From Choristoneura fumiferana (lineage: Eukaryota; Arthropoda; Insecta; Lepidoptera; Tortricidae), in NCBI RefSeq assembly GCF_025370935.1, contig NC_133472.1:40716448-40780447 (forward strand): 64,000 bases of DNA, written 5' to 3'. The notes under the pieces were generated by a model. It was not told the DNA's origin. It did no database searches and saw nothing but the letters and a program-made list of their open reading frames with translations. This document shows positions 32,911-46,098 of this stretch, piece after piece; position 1 is the stretch's first letter; each line of letters starts with the position of its first letter. The position numbers were made by a program, and so were the translations under genes.

Positions 32911-35900
32911 ACTACATGACGACTTTCTTCTTCTACACTCTTGTCGGTGTAGCCAATGGCTTTCGACTTCTCTCTAATCAAAGCTGCCTCCTTATAGTAC
33001 CTATGACATGACGATGACTACCTATGACCTGTGACCTATGACTTGTTAGAGCCGTTTCCGAAATCTTCGATATAAATAAATATGCAACAATTTCTCGTTT
33101 AAAGATAAAAAAATCTGGAACTCAAATGTATGCACAAATAGGTAGTTTTGTATGTAGAATGGGCCAAATTATGTGCCGCTAAGTATATAATGAACTGACC
33201 GTCACATCATGCTATAGTTATATGACGCTAAGTTAACCAATGACCACAATTTTCCAATACAGAACAATAACAATTGACCGTTAATTGGCAGCGAGATACA
33301 TAAACATAACGCTAATTGGCCTAAAAACGGCGATGCGTCAAATGCAAAAACTTGAGGTTTCACGCTCCGGTAGAGAATATCGAATAATACAGTAATAGTA
33401 GATTGATAAACAAGGTTTGTAATTGATCATTTACATTCGAATTGAACGCTACTTTTCATCACAAATGCGAGGAAATAAAGAAAAACCGTTGTAAATGTAC
33501 GCACAATTTGTAACAGAGCGGAAGAAAATTTATCGCGCCAAACCGTCTTTTTTTTTTTTTTAATGGCTCGCGCTCCTTGGCTTTGGCACATTCAGCCAGC
33601 ACTGGCCAGCAGCATTATGCCAGCATGGAGCTTTGGAGGTAAGTATTACGCATTAGGTACTACAATGTCCTTGTTTACCAGTTCGTGAACACAAAGGTTC
33701 GATTCGATTCGATTTTTAAATTTACTTACATCCCTAAACACGTAAATCGAATTTACAACACGGATTTCAAGTTAAATGCAACCTACTTTCAGAGCTTAAG
33801 TGATGAAAAGATTTTTTACAGCTTTTAGAATGCATTTAAGTAACATCTAACTTTGTTATAGAACTTTGGAGTACGTCGTAACATTATGCTGCCAGAAAAG
33901 ACAACCGAATTGATAACTTCTTAGTCGTTTAAAAATTTGGCCAAGTGCAAGCTGCAGCAGTCTAAGATTATTTTCAAGTAAGCGTAGTACCTATATACAG
34001 ACTGCAGTTTTTGATTTAAAGATTTAACTTTCAAGTGGAGCTACAAATGAATAAATTGGTCGATGTAAATAAATTCAATAAAATCGGATTCTTTTCTTCT
34101 CTCTACATTTTTTTGAAATTCATAACTGCTTGTTATGCCTAAATTGAATAAAGATATTTTGATTTAAATTAGTTTGCTAAAATTTGCTGACGTAACGAAT
34201 TTGAATTAAGTATATCAAATAACCAACCATCTATTACTTTTTTATATTGAAAAAAAAAATGCCATTTCGACATTTTCATAAAAGATACTTTTGATTTAGA
34301 CGTATTAGAAATTAAGTAACATGACATTAACGTGTAATGAAAACTACTAACACGTTATCCATCAGCATTTAATAAATCTTAACAACAAATGTTACCTGAG
34401 TTTTACTACGTTATAAATACGATATACGGCGCTAGTTAAATTTCACTACAGTAAAAAAGGCAGTGCATCTCACGCGAAGATGATAACGATATAATTGCCG
34501 GGTCCTCGCAAACCAAATGTGTAGGTTACGATTATTCTCCAGCAAGTCAAGCAAACCAGTAAAGGGTGGTAATAAAATAACAGAACAACGCACTTAGACA
34601 CGTAACAGTTGGCACCAGAAAAGCTAACAATAGTCAGTAATAAGTGTAAACTCTTTAATTAAACAACAGTTAACAAAAATATACATAAAATCAAACTCAA
34701 AGCTTTCAGTCTGTCATGTTACCTTTCTCATAAGTATTGATGACAATGCCAATATGCAAAAGTGATAAATTAAACGGCACATAAATGTTGAAGAGACAGG
34801 AAGACAACAAAATAAAATACGCACAGTGTCAAAAAAAAATTGAGCAAATCGACAAAAAAAGAACGCGGAAGTCATTCTCAGCCACATACACAATTGTAAC
34901 TTGAAGTTGTAGCTCCGAGCAAATCGCTCGCGCGATTTTTGCCCGATACTCTTTATTTCTTTCAAGCTCTCTTCGTTCGGTTAGTGTGTCCGCGATAATG
35001 AGTAAACATAGTGCGTATGTTGAAACATCACGCGTATAATTTAGTATGATATTGAACGATAGCCAGCCATTACGGTCACGAATGGAAGATTATAATTTTG
35101 TTGGGCACGTGAATAAAATGCGTTCGTAAATATAAAACTGTGCATAAAACGTAACGCGCACGCGTATTATAGGTAGTGCCACGAGAGTTGAAGTGAATGA
35201 TTACACACACAACTACATGAAAAACTGGTTTTTCCGAACCGGTGGTAGATTTTTTTGACATTCAAAAGTGCTTGTTATAGCCTAAATTGAATAAAAATAT
35301 TTTGACTTTGACTTTGAAATGAATGAGAGCATAAATGTCAAAATCCCGCTGTCATTACATTACATGACATCGACTATACTACTCTGACACTACCTATACG
35401 CATGTGGTATGAATATGGTTTGTTGTTGTATGGTATGGTATGGTATGGTTGCGGTAGTCGCTTACACACTAAAAATTTGAAGTGGACCTTTGCAAAATTA
35501 AATACTAAATAAACAGAAGGTCTACTTCTACTTCAAACGAAAAAAATGGCTAAGAGAAAAAGACAAAAACCCCTTTGTTATAGGACTAGCGCTACCAAAG
35601 TTATACAGCAAGTTTCAATAGTGCTAGCGGTATGCCAAAAAATGCTGCAAAGGGTGTTAAAAGCATGAAAATGGGAAAAAATAATCTTTAGGCCATAAGA
35701 ATCAGTTTGACCCGTAGCACGAAAAAAAAAACAAAAAGGAGAGGAGTATGACGTAATCTTTTTTTGTATGGGAAAAAAAAACTTTGTTCTGAAACCTATC
35801 GTATAGTAGGTATATTTTACAAATAATGATTTAACTGTATCATATCGGGAGGAGTCCAAACTTGGTATCTTTTGAAAATTATTTTTATTTTAATTTAAAA

Positions 35901-37011
35901 CAAGTGACTGAAATATAATAATGTGATATATTTTTAGAATCGGATTAGTAAGCCCTTTCATTAGATACCACACACGATAGTTTTCAGAACGAAAAAAAAA
36001 ATTCCCTTACAAAAAAAAAGATGACGTCATAACTCCTTTCCTTTTTGTTTTTTTTTTTCGTGCTACAGGTAAAATTGATTCGTATGGCCTAAAGATCAAA
36101 AGTTGCGATTTTCATGCTTTTAACACCATGTGCAACTTTTTACTGAATTTCGGGGCGTACAAGTCTGCTTCAAATCAACACATCAGGCAACATTAAGTAG
36201 TCCGTCCAGCGTTTAGCTTAAGAGCAAGTCATTAAAGCGTGAAAATATCCTCGGCGAAATGATATTGATGGAAGTCAGTCGCCACCATTCTCACTTAGTC
36301 ATTATTAGACCTTGCCACGTTGTGATAAAGTTCTCGAATGGTTTATGTTGACGACATGTCTGTTGTAATAACCTGCATGACTTCAGGTGGATTAGAATAC
36401 ATTTTATTCTAAAAACAGGAAGATTAGATTGACACGAAATCCCACCTTGTTCCCCGTACTTAACCATTTTACGTGACCAACACTGCAAGAGGCCAAATAT
36501 ATGCCTCTTTAATGAGTATTCGGTATATAATTGGTCACCTTTACTGTCAATTTAGGTTCCGGAAAATTAGGGACGATGACGAATGAAGCGATGAGGAGCG
36601 TTGTTAGGTACAATTGTGTACACAACACGCAAGCCGAGCGAGCGAAGCGACCGTGGCCGATAAAGCCCAAGAATGGTGAAATCCCATGTAAATACCATGA
36701 TTATACATAAGATTGTTATGTTGGAAAGAAGGGGACAGCTCTTCGCATGACAGATCTTCGATATTTCAATTCAACTAGCTAGATCAATATTTAAGACTTA
36801 AAAAGAGATAATAGATGCGTGTTATTACACAATAGTCATAACAATACAATGTCTCACGCATTGTGTCCATATAACAACATTCTGCAGTAGCATCATCATT
36901 TAATTACAAAGCATTTCGTTTACGTAGTTCTAATGTTATATAAATGCGAATGTCTGAGTGTATTTGTTTACTCTTTCACGCTAAATTAGCTGGACAGATT
37001 CGCATACTTCG

Positions 37012-37141
37012 TAGAGTCATGTTGGGTAAACATACGCAGTGGGTAAGTATACGCATTCCCAATCACATACATTTAGGACTGAGCCACCCCGTGGGATTGC
37101 GTACACTTAGCCACTGCGTACGTTTACCACACATGACTCTA
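37012..37141. repeat. Palindromic MITE
   Basis: TAGAGTCATGTTGGGTAAAC faces GTTTACCACACATGACTCTA, then ATACGCAGTGGGTAAGTATACGC opposite GCGTACACTTAGCCACTGCGTAC, the latter pair imperfect. About 130 bp. Confidence 0.8.
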
Positions 37142-37811
37142 TGTATGTAGAAAGCTCTGCAATAACACAGAGTACTCTTCATTCCAACGCTTCAAAGCAA
37201 TAGGGATGTACGCGGGTAAAATGCCAAAATCTTAATCGTTAAGTTTTGAAACCTCACCTTTTTTTGCGATTGATCCCTGAAAACTGTGGGTAGTTCTCAT
37301 TTACCCCTTAAATCAAATGCAGTGCGATTCTCAAGTCCCGCTTGTATCCAGAATGTCTGATGGCATCTTGTTCATTACCCCTCACAAAACAGTTTTACCC
37401 CTTTTAGGGGTAATCGTTCGGAACACGTGAAGATTCGAAGGGTTCTCCATACAGCGTAAAAAAGACAACGATATTATTTTTGGGAACTTCTAGAATTCCA
37501 AGCCAACCGCCATAGTCCTCGGTTAAAACGAGTGCAGCCTCGGATAAACGCTAGTTCATACCTACTTCGCTAATGTTTAATGTACCAAAAAAACGCGCAT
37601 TAACGGTCGTCTCCATTTCTCGAAGAGCGTTCCGCTTGCAACCGGTTATATTACTAAGCACAATAAATACCTCAAACCAGAGTCAAATACATTCACCAAG
37701 TACGATAGCTGTTACAATCACGATGATCCATGTGCAGACACAATAGAAGAATGTTAGCCACCCAACACATCAAAAAGATGGATACTCATTATACCTAGAC
37801 AAACTTGATTT

Positions 37812-38114
37812 CATCATCATCCCAGCCTATATACGTCCCACTGCTGGGCACAGGACTCCTCTCAGAATGAGAGGGCTTGGGCCGTAGTTCCCACGCGGGC
37901 CCAGTGCGGATTGGGAACTTCACACACATCATTGAATTGCTTCGCAGGTTTGTGCAGGTTTCCTCACGATGTTTTCCTTGACCGTAAAGCTCGTGGTAAA
38001 TTTCAAATGTAATTTCGCACATGAATTTCGAAAAAACTCGGTGCGAGCCGGGGTTTGAACCCACGATCCTCTGCTTTAGAGGCCATAGGTCAAACCACTC
38101 GGCCACCACGGCTT
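37812..38114 (-). repeat. SINE-L, copy 3 (full length, with target duplication)
   Basis: Best-preserved head: minus-strand GCCGTGGTGGCCGAGTGGTT (A-box) and GTGGGTTCAAACCCCGGCTC (B-box). The body has CCTCACGATGTTTTCC; the tail has CATCATCAT. It is flanked by CTTGATTT at 37804-37811 and 38115-38122. The frame 37795-38109 is not a gene. Confidence 0.9.
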
Positions 38115-40125
38115 CTTGATTTGAGTAGTATATTGAAATGTTTAATTAAAACTGTCTAGGGTTAAAATAAAAATAATCCCGAGACATGTTTGATGAGTGT
38201 ACTTCTCATAATTAAGCTGAGTAATGAATAGTTAAAAATACAGGGTATATTTTTTTGCAAACACAAAAAGTAACCAGACGATAGTTTCAAGTGCTGTAAA
38301 GCGATATTTCAATATATTTCAAGTTTAGCATGAACTAATTTTTGAAATTTTTTGAGGAACAATGTATTGCGTACAATAATTTGATACGATAGGGAAGCGG
38401 ATCTGTGACAGCTGTCACGTCGGCAAGTGCGACGTTGCGAATAAAAACAAATTAGTGATCACGTAAAGATATATCGCATGCTGATTTATTTTATACGGAA
38501 AAACGTCGTATTTTTTATACAAAACATATGAAAGTATTAAATTATATAACTCTCTGTACATAAAACATATGAAAATAACAGTTAACAAAACAAAGAATTA
38601 AAGTGCAGGTATTTATAAGCAGCAATAAACCCTATTAGCATTACACGGCCAAATTACGAAAATTGGCAATTGGCTCAATAATCGCATGTTCTGACCATTT
38701 ACTAAAATGGAAAATGGACAACTCGAAACTATACATCAAAGCAGAAAAACGACAATTTGAAATACATCAACAAGGAATATTGTCCATCCTGAATATCGTC
38801 GAAAATAAAACCTTGTCTGGTAAAATTGACAAATTTGATGTCTGCCGAAAAAAAAAACGACCACTTGTACACCCCCTTGTATTTGTAAGCGTTTTGTCTA
38901 GGTTCATTGACGGTGATTGCATTTAGTGTGGTTACGTGATGGTCTAGCAAGGTTAATGCCAAGCCGCCGTCTATCTACGAGCAACGTACGAGATGTCGTG
39001 CTAGCCGTACAGGAGTACCGTGAAGTGTGGTTTACGTGCGTGTGGGTTACCAACTAAACCGTTAAAATAACAGCAGTACACTCTACACCAATCTTCACAA
39101 CTGTAACACCTCACTCTTACTGATTCAAGATCAAGAACATTATAATGTAAGCTTTCAAATTGATTCGTTCACTCTGAACAGACAAATATTAAGTTAATGT
39201 CATGCGTATCTTAGTCTCCGAGTGTACTGCTTGCAGGGATGAAAAAAGGTTTCATATTTACAAAAAGGAACATAAACAAATGCTCTGCGATGGCGACTGG
39301 ACATGCATACCACGAAGACGAATTATCATAGCCCTACTAAACTTTACAAACCGAAACCAGTTAGTTATTCAAGGCATCTTAAGACGAGGAGCCAAAGTCG
39401 TATTAAAACTAAATTAGGCAACTTTGATATTCATTTCTTATGCCATTTCGTTAATCTGAACACTACTGTATCCTCAGTGTATCCTCAGTGTATACACGCA
39501 GTAACGTGTCTCCGTACGCGTTCATAGACACTTCGTTTATACACTGGGTGTACCGCGTAAAGTGTCGTAGTTTAACTTTAGCTTTAAATACATATCTGTA
39601 TCACTGTATCACCCGACAAGCTAATGTTGACAATATCAAACCCTGATTAGACTTGGATCTTAATTAGGCACTAGGACTAAAGAATCTTTTTGTTTATTCA
39701 TTAGTCACTGTATAACATCACGCTGCTCTCACTGGTTTAGGTCCAAAATGTAGTAGGAACTATTATTTTCGTCATCAAGGCCGCTATTAATGTCATTATT
39801 TTAATAGGCCAGCCGGCGCGAGCCGCAACGGAACTCCGCGAATGGATAATTTACATGATTGTGAAAGATAACATTTATATCCAAAACTATATTTTAGGCC
39901 AACTTCAGCAAGATATTCTAGCAGGTTTGGAACTCGCAATTATTTGTACTTGGTCAAAATAGCCTTTCTATCGCTTCAGCATTGTCTGAACAATCTCGGA
40001 ATAAATCATTTATGTGCTGGCTTGAATTGAAGTTGCAGTACGTGACGATAAAAAGAAAAGTATCACCACTAAAGTGGATTGGGTACTCTATAAAAGTATC
40101 TATTTCCATGTGTCATCTTCATAAT

Positions 40126-40264
40126 TCGCACTATTAGATACAGATCGAGTATATCAACTCAAATTAATACTTCATCTTAATTTAGGCCTTCCAGAAATTT
40201 AATGAAGCCTAAATCAAAATGGAGTATTATTTTAAATTGATATACTCTTGATCTAGGAGTGCGA
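40126..40264. repeat. Palindromic MITE
   Basis: TCGCACTATTAGATACAGAT (left) and ATCTAGGAGTGCGA (right) ends, GAGTATATCAACTCAAATTAATACT facing AGTATTATTTTAAATTGATATACTC, and AATTTAGGC facing GCCTAAATC. About 140 bp. Confidence 0.8.
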
Positions 40265-41248
40265 TGTGGACACGACCACCGTACTAAAAAAATAGTACTG
40301 GCAAGAAAGAAATACCTTTACACGATAATAAATTCGCACAGCTACTTGCGCTCAGCTTATTTCAAATTCCAACAAAAAATGGACTTCAGTGAACTTTTAA
40401 TGCGATTCCACTAAGTTGACTTTACTATTATCGCTAAATAACTTGAGAACATTCAACTTTACCCACGTCTGCAACTTAAAACAGTCCTTTTCATGAAAGC
40501 TAAACGCGTCTGGAAAGTTACCTACAGTCCATTGCTAAAGTCGGCTAAAATAAGGTTCATCGTACTCGTGTAAGTGCAAAAATTGTGGCCAGATTCGTCG
40601 CGACCCCGCCGTTTGACCCCAGTTGCGGAATCGGGGCTTTTCGCACAGCCCAGCGGCCATCGTCGGGACCAATTGACAGTTGACCCCAGCGACACTAGTC
40701 CGAGACCTTGACGGCGATGGTACGGGGTACGCGAGCTCTCGACGCACTGTTACGTGTACCAGAGACCGTATTGTCTAACGCGCTGAAGTTTGCGATCGCA
40801 TCTCCCATCTCTTTTCACCCTTGTCTTATGTCGTCTTGGATAATAAGGCCTCGGGTCCGACCCGGTAAGAGATACAAGCATCTTTTAACCAGCCGAGTAG
40901 AAAAATACTGGCCGTTGTTATGCTTTTAATGACATTTATATTGATGATATGATTCTGGTTTATTTTATTGTCGATTGACTCTCTCACTCACAGCTATCTC
41001 AACCAAGGCGTGCGTCTATTTCGACTGGCCGTAAACAGAGTAAAGAGTACGAGAGCTCGCGGAAACCCTCAGATTCATTGAGATAAGTCTCAAGCAGGGT
41101 TAGTAATGATCGCACTGCAAGGACCAGCACAACTTGGCACGAATTTGCCAACTACGACATATTTTATCTCCTATCAACGGTACTAATAAGAAAGTGAGGT
41201 GAACTGTCGATTCACGTGGCAAGTCGTGCTGGGAGCTGAGGAACTTAC

Positions 41249-41323
41249 CTTGCGGCTGCTGTTGTGTGTACGGAGCGAGTAGTCTGGTCCGTTTCTTCTC
41301 ATATCCCTTTTGTGTGATGTCAC
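41249..41323 (-). CDS. DIP2: DIP2, coding exon 2 (residues 29-53)
   Basis: On the minus strand a pyrimidine-rich acceptor (TTTTTTTTCTCAG, AG at 41325-41324) precedes 75 bases that complete the split glycine codon. They then encode DITQKGYEKKRTRLLAPYTQ followed by QQPQ, ending in donor GTAAGT (GT at 41248-41247), again in phase 1. The string GDITQKGYEKKRxxLLAPY is almost invariant in DIP2 proteins and continues exon 1 with no gap, so the two pieces belong to one gene although about 15.3 kb of repeat-filled intron separates them. The region belongs to the DMAP1-binding domain, a chromatin/DNMT1-associated-protein interaction fold by homology. The open frame around it (about 41100-41438) is only read-through into intron and should not be annotated as a separate protein. 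Confidence 0.95.
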
Positions 41324-42604
41324 CTGAGAAAAAAAAGAAGAATTTCAACTGATGGAAGAGCCATCTAGAAAAATAAGGAGGCATATACAGGTAGCGCACT
41401 GCCCCGACCGGTGCTTTCCAAGGAGAGTAGCATCCCAAAATGCCATAAATAAAAGTTTTTCTATCTTTCTTTCATATCTATCGAAACTGAATGAATCGTG
41501 ATATAAAAAACTTTTCACGGCAACTGTCAAAGTGATTCGCAATTCTAAATTACTATATCTCGTGACACGAAGCGCACGCGCACTCTCGGGTGTTGTTCAT
41601 GGAAAGTAAATCAAATGAAGACCACCATAATATGGAATTTTTGGGATGGCTGTATAATCATACAACAAGTAAGTAGTTTTTTTTATATATTGTACCATTT
41701 TTCGCCCAAATAAAACATCAAACATAACATAACAAACAAAAATTACTGTGTAAAGGAAGAAGAAAAACGATGGTGGAAAAACTAGTGCCACTGCGGTATA
41801 TTAAATTAAAAAAAAAAACTTTAAATCCAAACGTTCTGTAAGTAAGGCGCAAAGGACTCCTTTACATGTCACTTCTTTATACCAGCGCTTTTGGGACGAC
41901 CATCATTGTCAAGAATAATGCGCCGCAAGAAACTTGACAGAACAAAATATACAATACGTAACATCTACGTGAATAAGTGATAAATCATAGTGTTGCAGAA
42001 TAAAATAGCCCATTTTACAAACTGTCTATAACCTTGGTTATATACCTTGGATAATTCGTTATAGTGTTGGTATAAGTGGTAGGTATATTAAATAAAGGCG
42101 CGACTCGTAAAAACGGTCACATTTACACGTGTTGTTGATTGCGATAAATACCGGAGCGGCCTTGCCGAAACCTGTGGCGATTGACGTTTGTTTGTAGACA
42201 GAAAAAATATCCAATTATTTATCGTGGGCCCAGCTGATCCAAAGTAATAAGCAATTATATTATGAGCTGTGGGCCCACCGTTATTGCGTAAACACAGAAC
42301 CAAGTAAAAGGAAAAATGTATTGTTCCGCTCGGCAGTTGTTGCATTTCGTACCTTGAAACCCTCGCGACGCTCAGGACTCTTTTTTGAAAGCTTATATTT
42401 AGATTCATTCGCCCCGGTGTGTGTGTCTGTCCGTAGTTATATCGTTATATCTTGTAGTCGAATTAACTTTAAACTAGTTAGGCATATACATTCTATTCTT
42501 TAACAAATGCGCACTACGTTCTTCGTTCTTGGTTCAATAGGGAATAAGCATGGAACACACTTTTATTCTTAAACAATTTATCGAGATACAAAACTGGTAA
42601 ATAG

Positions 42605-43160
42605 GTAAGTGCGAGTCGGACTCGCGCACCGAGGGTTCCGTACACATTTATAGGTCTGTAAGTAAACGGTAATCGTGTTTTGAAGATATTTCTCGCTTTT
42701 TCCGAATGATTTAATACATCCAGTGTATGCAGAGCCCTACTCTTAAGCAAAATGTACGCTGTGTGGGGTCAGATTATATTGGTCATTAATATTTACAGAC
42801 AGACATAAAAAATCAAGATTTTCAGACTTTTCTAGTTGGTTGTGTTATAATAGCTACCTTCATACCAAATTTCAAGATTATGAGTTCACGGGAAGTACCC
42901 TGTAGGTTTTGATTCCCTTGCGAGTTTCGAAAATTTGCGGAAATTTGCAGCATAAACGGCTGCATCTTTTGATTGCGTTGGCTTAGAAGTTTGATTATTT
43001 CACAGCTCTAAGTGACAGTAGACCTCAGTATTTGATATAAATTTCAGCTTGATACCTCCACGCGTTCCCGAGAAAAAGGGTCTTGACAGACAGACAGACA
43101 AACGGACAAAAAGTGATCCTGTAAGGGTTCCGTTTTTTCTTTTTGAGGTACGGAACCCTA
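42605..43160 (+). repeat. 'GCGAGTCGGACTCGCGC' family, copy 3 (longest)
   Basis: Runs from AGTGCGAGTCGGACTCGCGC through AAAATGTACGCTGTGTGGGG and CAGACAGACAGACAAACGGA to the end GTACGGAACCCTAAAA. It supplies the most complete reference for the two shorter copies. Confidence 0.75.
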
Positions 43161-44003
43161 AAAATCATCAATATCTGTTGTAAAAGAATCAAGATATAAA
43201 CGAATGACGTTAGCATTCTATCTCATTCTAGAAAAATTAAATGGTTCTATGGTCGTTGTAGCACATTATATCTGATAGTCCATAGTCATAGTCTAACGTC
43301 CTTATCTCCTTTGTTTTTTTATACATATAAAAAAATGTTTTACAACTCGGTCTGCCATTGTCTCAATTGCTCGGCTTATACCTTGCATAAAAAATGACTA
43401 TTTTAATTCAAACTTACTAGGTATTAACGGTTTTTACACGCTTATATTTAGCTTAAAATAGAAACATGCTAGTATGTAAAAGCTAGATTTAGCTCATAGC
43501 CCGCGTGAGAAATACATGGAAAAAAGTTACGGTAACATTTTTAAACCACAACGTTCATTCGAACAACGCCATCTATTGATGCGATATGAAGCGTCGGTGG
43601 TGTGACAATTATGCCTAAAAAAAATCGGTACGAGATTATGTATGACAAGAAAAAGCTATGGCAAAAAGACAGAACCAGCGAAATCACATACGCGTGCGTT
43701 TGATACTCTTAAATTATACATCAGCTAACTAAATATTCGAGTCGGTCAAAGGATTTAACGTCGTAATTTTATTTGAATCGGTTTTACCGGGATGGAGTAT
43801 ACGCGGTAACGACCGGTCATAAACCAAGTTAAATAACTACAAATTAAAGGTTGCAAGTTAGGGTTGCCATAAAAGTTTTCAGAAACAATCAAAGTTGGGG
43901 TTTTAATAATTTGAAATGAATCACGGGCTAGAACATTAGACGCATTATTTTCATTCCTTGTAAAACGCGATTATTCATAATAATTAAATTTACGTCAACC
44001 ATA

Positions 44004-44028
44004 TGAGAGAGAGAGAGAGAGAGAGAGA
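44004..44028. repeat. (AG)n microsatellite
   Basis: A perfect GA/AG run of about 12 units after CATAT. Confidence 0.95.
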
Positions 44029-44591
44029 AACATGTATTTACACATATTAGATACACATAAAAATACATTAGATGGAAAAAAATTAAAATAACATCGAATA
44101 GTATATAGTGGACAGTGGACCCCATAATGTGGATAACAGCATAATGTTACGGCAAGCCGCAACGCTGTTTTTCATATGTACTTTTTATGTAGGTAATTGT
44201 GTATTGTAAACGGCGAAATTTGACATAATTATTTTCTTTATGGTTAGTTTTTTTTATTCACGCTAACTTGCCAGTGGCGCGATCACTTTTCATACTTTTA
44301 TGACAAACAATACTTGAAATTAATGGAAAATGCTCAACCTAGGTACGACTAAACATAGGTACTTAGTAAAAATTTGTACAAAATATGGATACTACATTTT
44401 TATATTTTTCTTTTTCTTTCCTAAATATAAGTTAACTGTCAGATCATTGAACTGTATTAAATTATTATGAATTTCAAAGCAATTTAAAAGCATCCATAAG
44501 TGTGCTTTTATGAGCCGTAGAGTCATAGACTTTCCCGGACTTATTATATATATCATTCTATTCGTGTTCGTGGACCTTTAAATATCAAAGT

Positions 44592-44790
44592 ACCTGGGCG
44601 ACCGAGCTGTGCTCGGGCTTACACTCGACAATAAGCGTTTTCCTAAACAAGACCGAGCTAGATCGATTTGTCATCCCTGAAAACCCCTACATACCACAAC
44701 AAAATCGTTGGAGCCGTTTCCGAGATTCTGATTATTTGTATACATAAATATATATACAAGAATTGCTCGTTTAAAGATATTAGATAAAAG
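44592..44790 (+). repeat. Interspersed repeat R2, copy 2
   Basis: ACCTGGGCGACCGAGCTGTG, GACCGAGCTAGATCGATTTG, AAATCGTTGGAGCCGTTTCC and AATTGCTCGTTTAAAGATAT, ending ATTAGATAAAA. A third short trace of the 3' end is at 33045-33105. Confidence 0.75.
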
Positions 44791-44911
44791 TACAGGAGTA
44801 GAAAAATGTTATTAACAAATGTTGCAATGGCCTTCCCTCATCGGGAGAGCTCTATGTCCAAAAGTGCTATAGGCCGATGATGATGATGATGATTATGATT
44901 AGTTATTTGGA

Positions 44912-45170
44912 GTCTTTTTCTGGTTTTTCTGTGCATCCATGTCTCAGTTTGTATTTTCGATATGGTTTTACGGGATGACCGTAAAAGTAACAAATTTGGA
45001 GTTGAAATGAAAAATACAAAAAGACTCCAAATAACCAATCATAATTTGATTGCTTAGTAGCGACATCTCTTGTCTGCGTGAGCGGTTAGTTCCGAAAGAA
45101 TGTAACGTCTCTCGGAGAGAGCGAAACATAGATGTCGCTAGTGCTGCTGCTTAAGTAGCGTAGTAAAAAT
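44912..45170. repeat. Fold-back element adjoining a 'GACATCTCTTGTC' fragment
   Basis: TTATTTGGAGTCTTTTTCTGG (44904 onward) and AAAAAGACTCCAAATAACC (45020-45038) are inverted arms. The interior GGTTTTTCTGTGCATCCATG is shared (inverted) with 49585-49625. To the right are GCGACATCTCTTGTCTGCGT and AGATGTCGCTAGTGCTGC, shared with 49780-49880. Confidence 0.65.
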
Positions 45171-45188
45171 AAGCGACCTGAGATGTGT

Positions 45189-45212
45189 GATGATGATGAT
45201 GATGATGAATGA
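45189..45212. repeat. (GAT)n microsatellite
   Basis: TGATGATGATGATGATGATG followed by AATGATG. A shorter run is at 44876-44893. Such tails often mark worn SINE 3' ends. Confidence 0.85.
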
Positions 45213-45468
45213 TGTTATAAAACAACATGCAAAATGTTTTAGACAACCCTACAGTTAACCCAGATTCAGGCCGTACTGTTAGGCAGCAAACCGGAAATAA
45301 TTAGCGTGATTTGAAACAAAAACAACTAGGGTTCAACAGGTCAAATGATAAGGTGTCAACAGTTGAAAAACAACCTTACTTATACGTATCTAAAGTCTAA
45401 TATTCAGAGTAAAAAACTGTACGTACTTCCCAATATGACTAAACTGGCAGATTAAAGACATGAGATGA

Positions 45469-45587
45469 GGGCCTACTCAAAGTTCTAAAATCGAAGTTCG
45501 CATTGTTTGTACCGTCCCTCTCGCTCTCGTATTAAACAGTATAAGTGTTACCGAACGACACGAACTTCGATTTTCGTAGTAGCCCTG
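45469..45587. repeat. MITE-N, full copy
   Basis: GGGCCTACTCAAAGTTCTAA and CGAACTTCGATTTTCGTAGTAGCCC; interior TACCGTCCCTCTCGCTCTCG and TTAAACAGTATAAGTGTTACC. Confidence 0.8.
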
Positions 45588-45849
45588 CTGAACCGAGAGA
45601 CCGAGACGATGATGATGATGTTGATATCGACGGTTAAGAACCAATACCGTCTATCTACCATCTTTTAGCATGATTGTTAGGTGTTATTGATTCTTAACCG
45701 TCCATACCGTAATCGGGTTTGTGCAAGAGCCCTTAGCTTTACAATAGTATTTTATGCAACAGTTTTATAACAGGGTTCAAAAAAGGTGAGTGGCGTGAGT
45801 TACGATGTGAGCTTTAGCGAATATCGTAAGAAAAAGACGGCACGAGCTT

Positions 45850-45950
45850 TTTAGGGTTCCGGAGCCAAAATGGCAAAAACGGAACCCTTATAGTTTCGCC
45901 ATGTCTGTCTGTCTGTCTGTCTGTCCGTCCGCGGCTTTGCTCAGGGACTA
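45850..45950 (+). repeat. Repeat fragment with (GTCT)n tract
   Basis: TTTTTAGGGTTCCGGAGCCA and AACGGAACCCTTATAGTTTC are followed by a run of GTCT units and CCGTCCGCGGCTTTGCTCA. This is a typical lepidopteran retrotransposon-tail fragment. Confidence 0.65.
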
Positions 45951-46098
45951 TCAATGTGTCGTAAGGTCACGTCTTGGACCGTGTTTCGAAATATTTGATT
46001 TAACCCTTAGTGTGGGTATCGTTGGTAAGGTCAAAAAACCGGCCAAGACCGTTAGCATTTACGAAGTACATTGAAAAAAAAAGTAAGTGGTTGCAGCA

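Larger units (their letters stand above)
28151..41248 (-). other. DIP2 intron 2
   Basis: Bounded by the exon 2 donor (GTAAGT) and the exon 3 acceptor (GTAGCAG). Recognised content: SINE copies at 32646-32910 and 37812-38114, MITEs at 31638-31807, 37012-37141 and 40126-40264, and MITE-family sequence at 32065-32158. The parts 28500-29430, 29840-31620, 33090-36570, 38160-40110 and 40270-41240 hold AT-rich sequence in which I see no gene. Confidence 0.75.

Noticed and set aside
35400..35445. TATGG repeats as a regulatory array
   Set aside because: A few GGTAT units only (GGTATGGTATGGTATGG); a short microsatellite.
38663..39417. Frames of 87 and 71 codons as small genes
   Set aside because: Lys-rich low-complexity translations without domain signals, expected by chance in AT-rich intron sequence.
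40535..40929. Frames on both strands near DIP2 exon 2 as a further DIP2 exon
   Set aside because: The translation does not resemble DIP2, and exon 3 at 28040-28150 already continues exon 2 in phase.
41100..41438. 112-codon minus-strand frame as a separate gene
   Set aside because: Only 41249-41323 is coding (DIP2 exon 2); the rest is read-through past clear splice sites.
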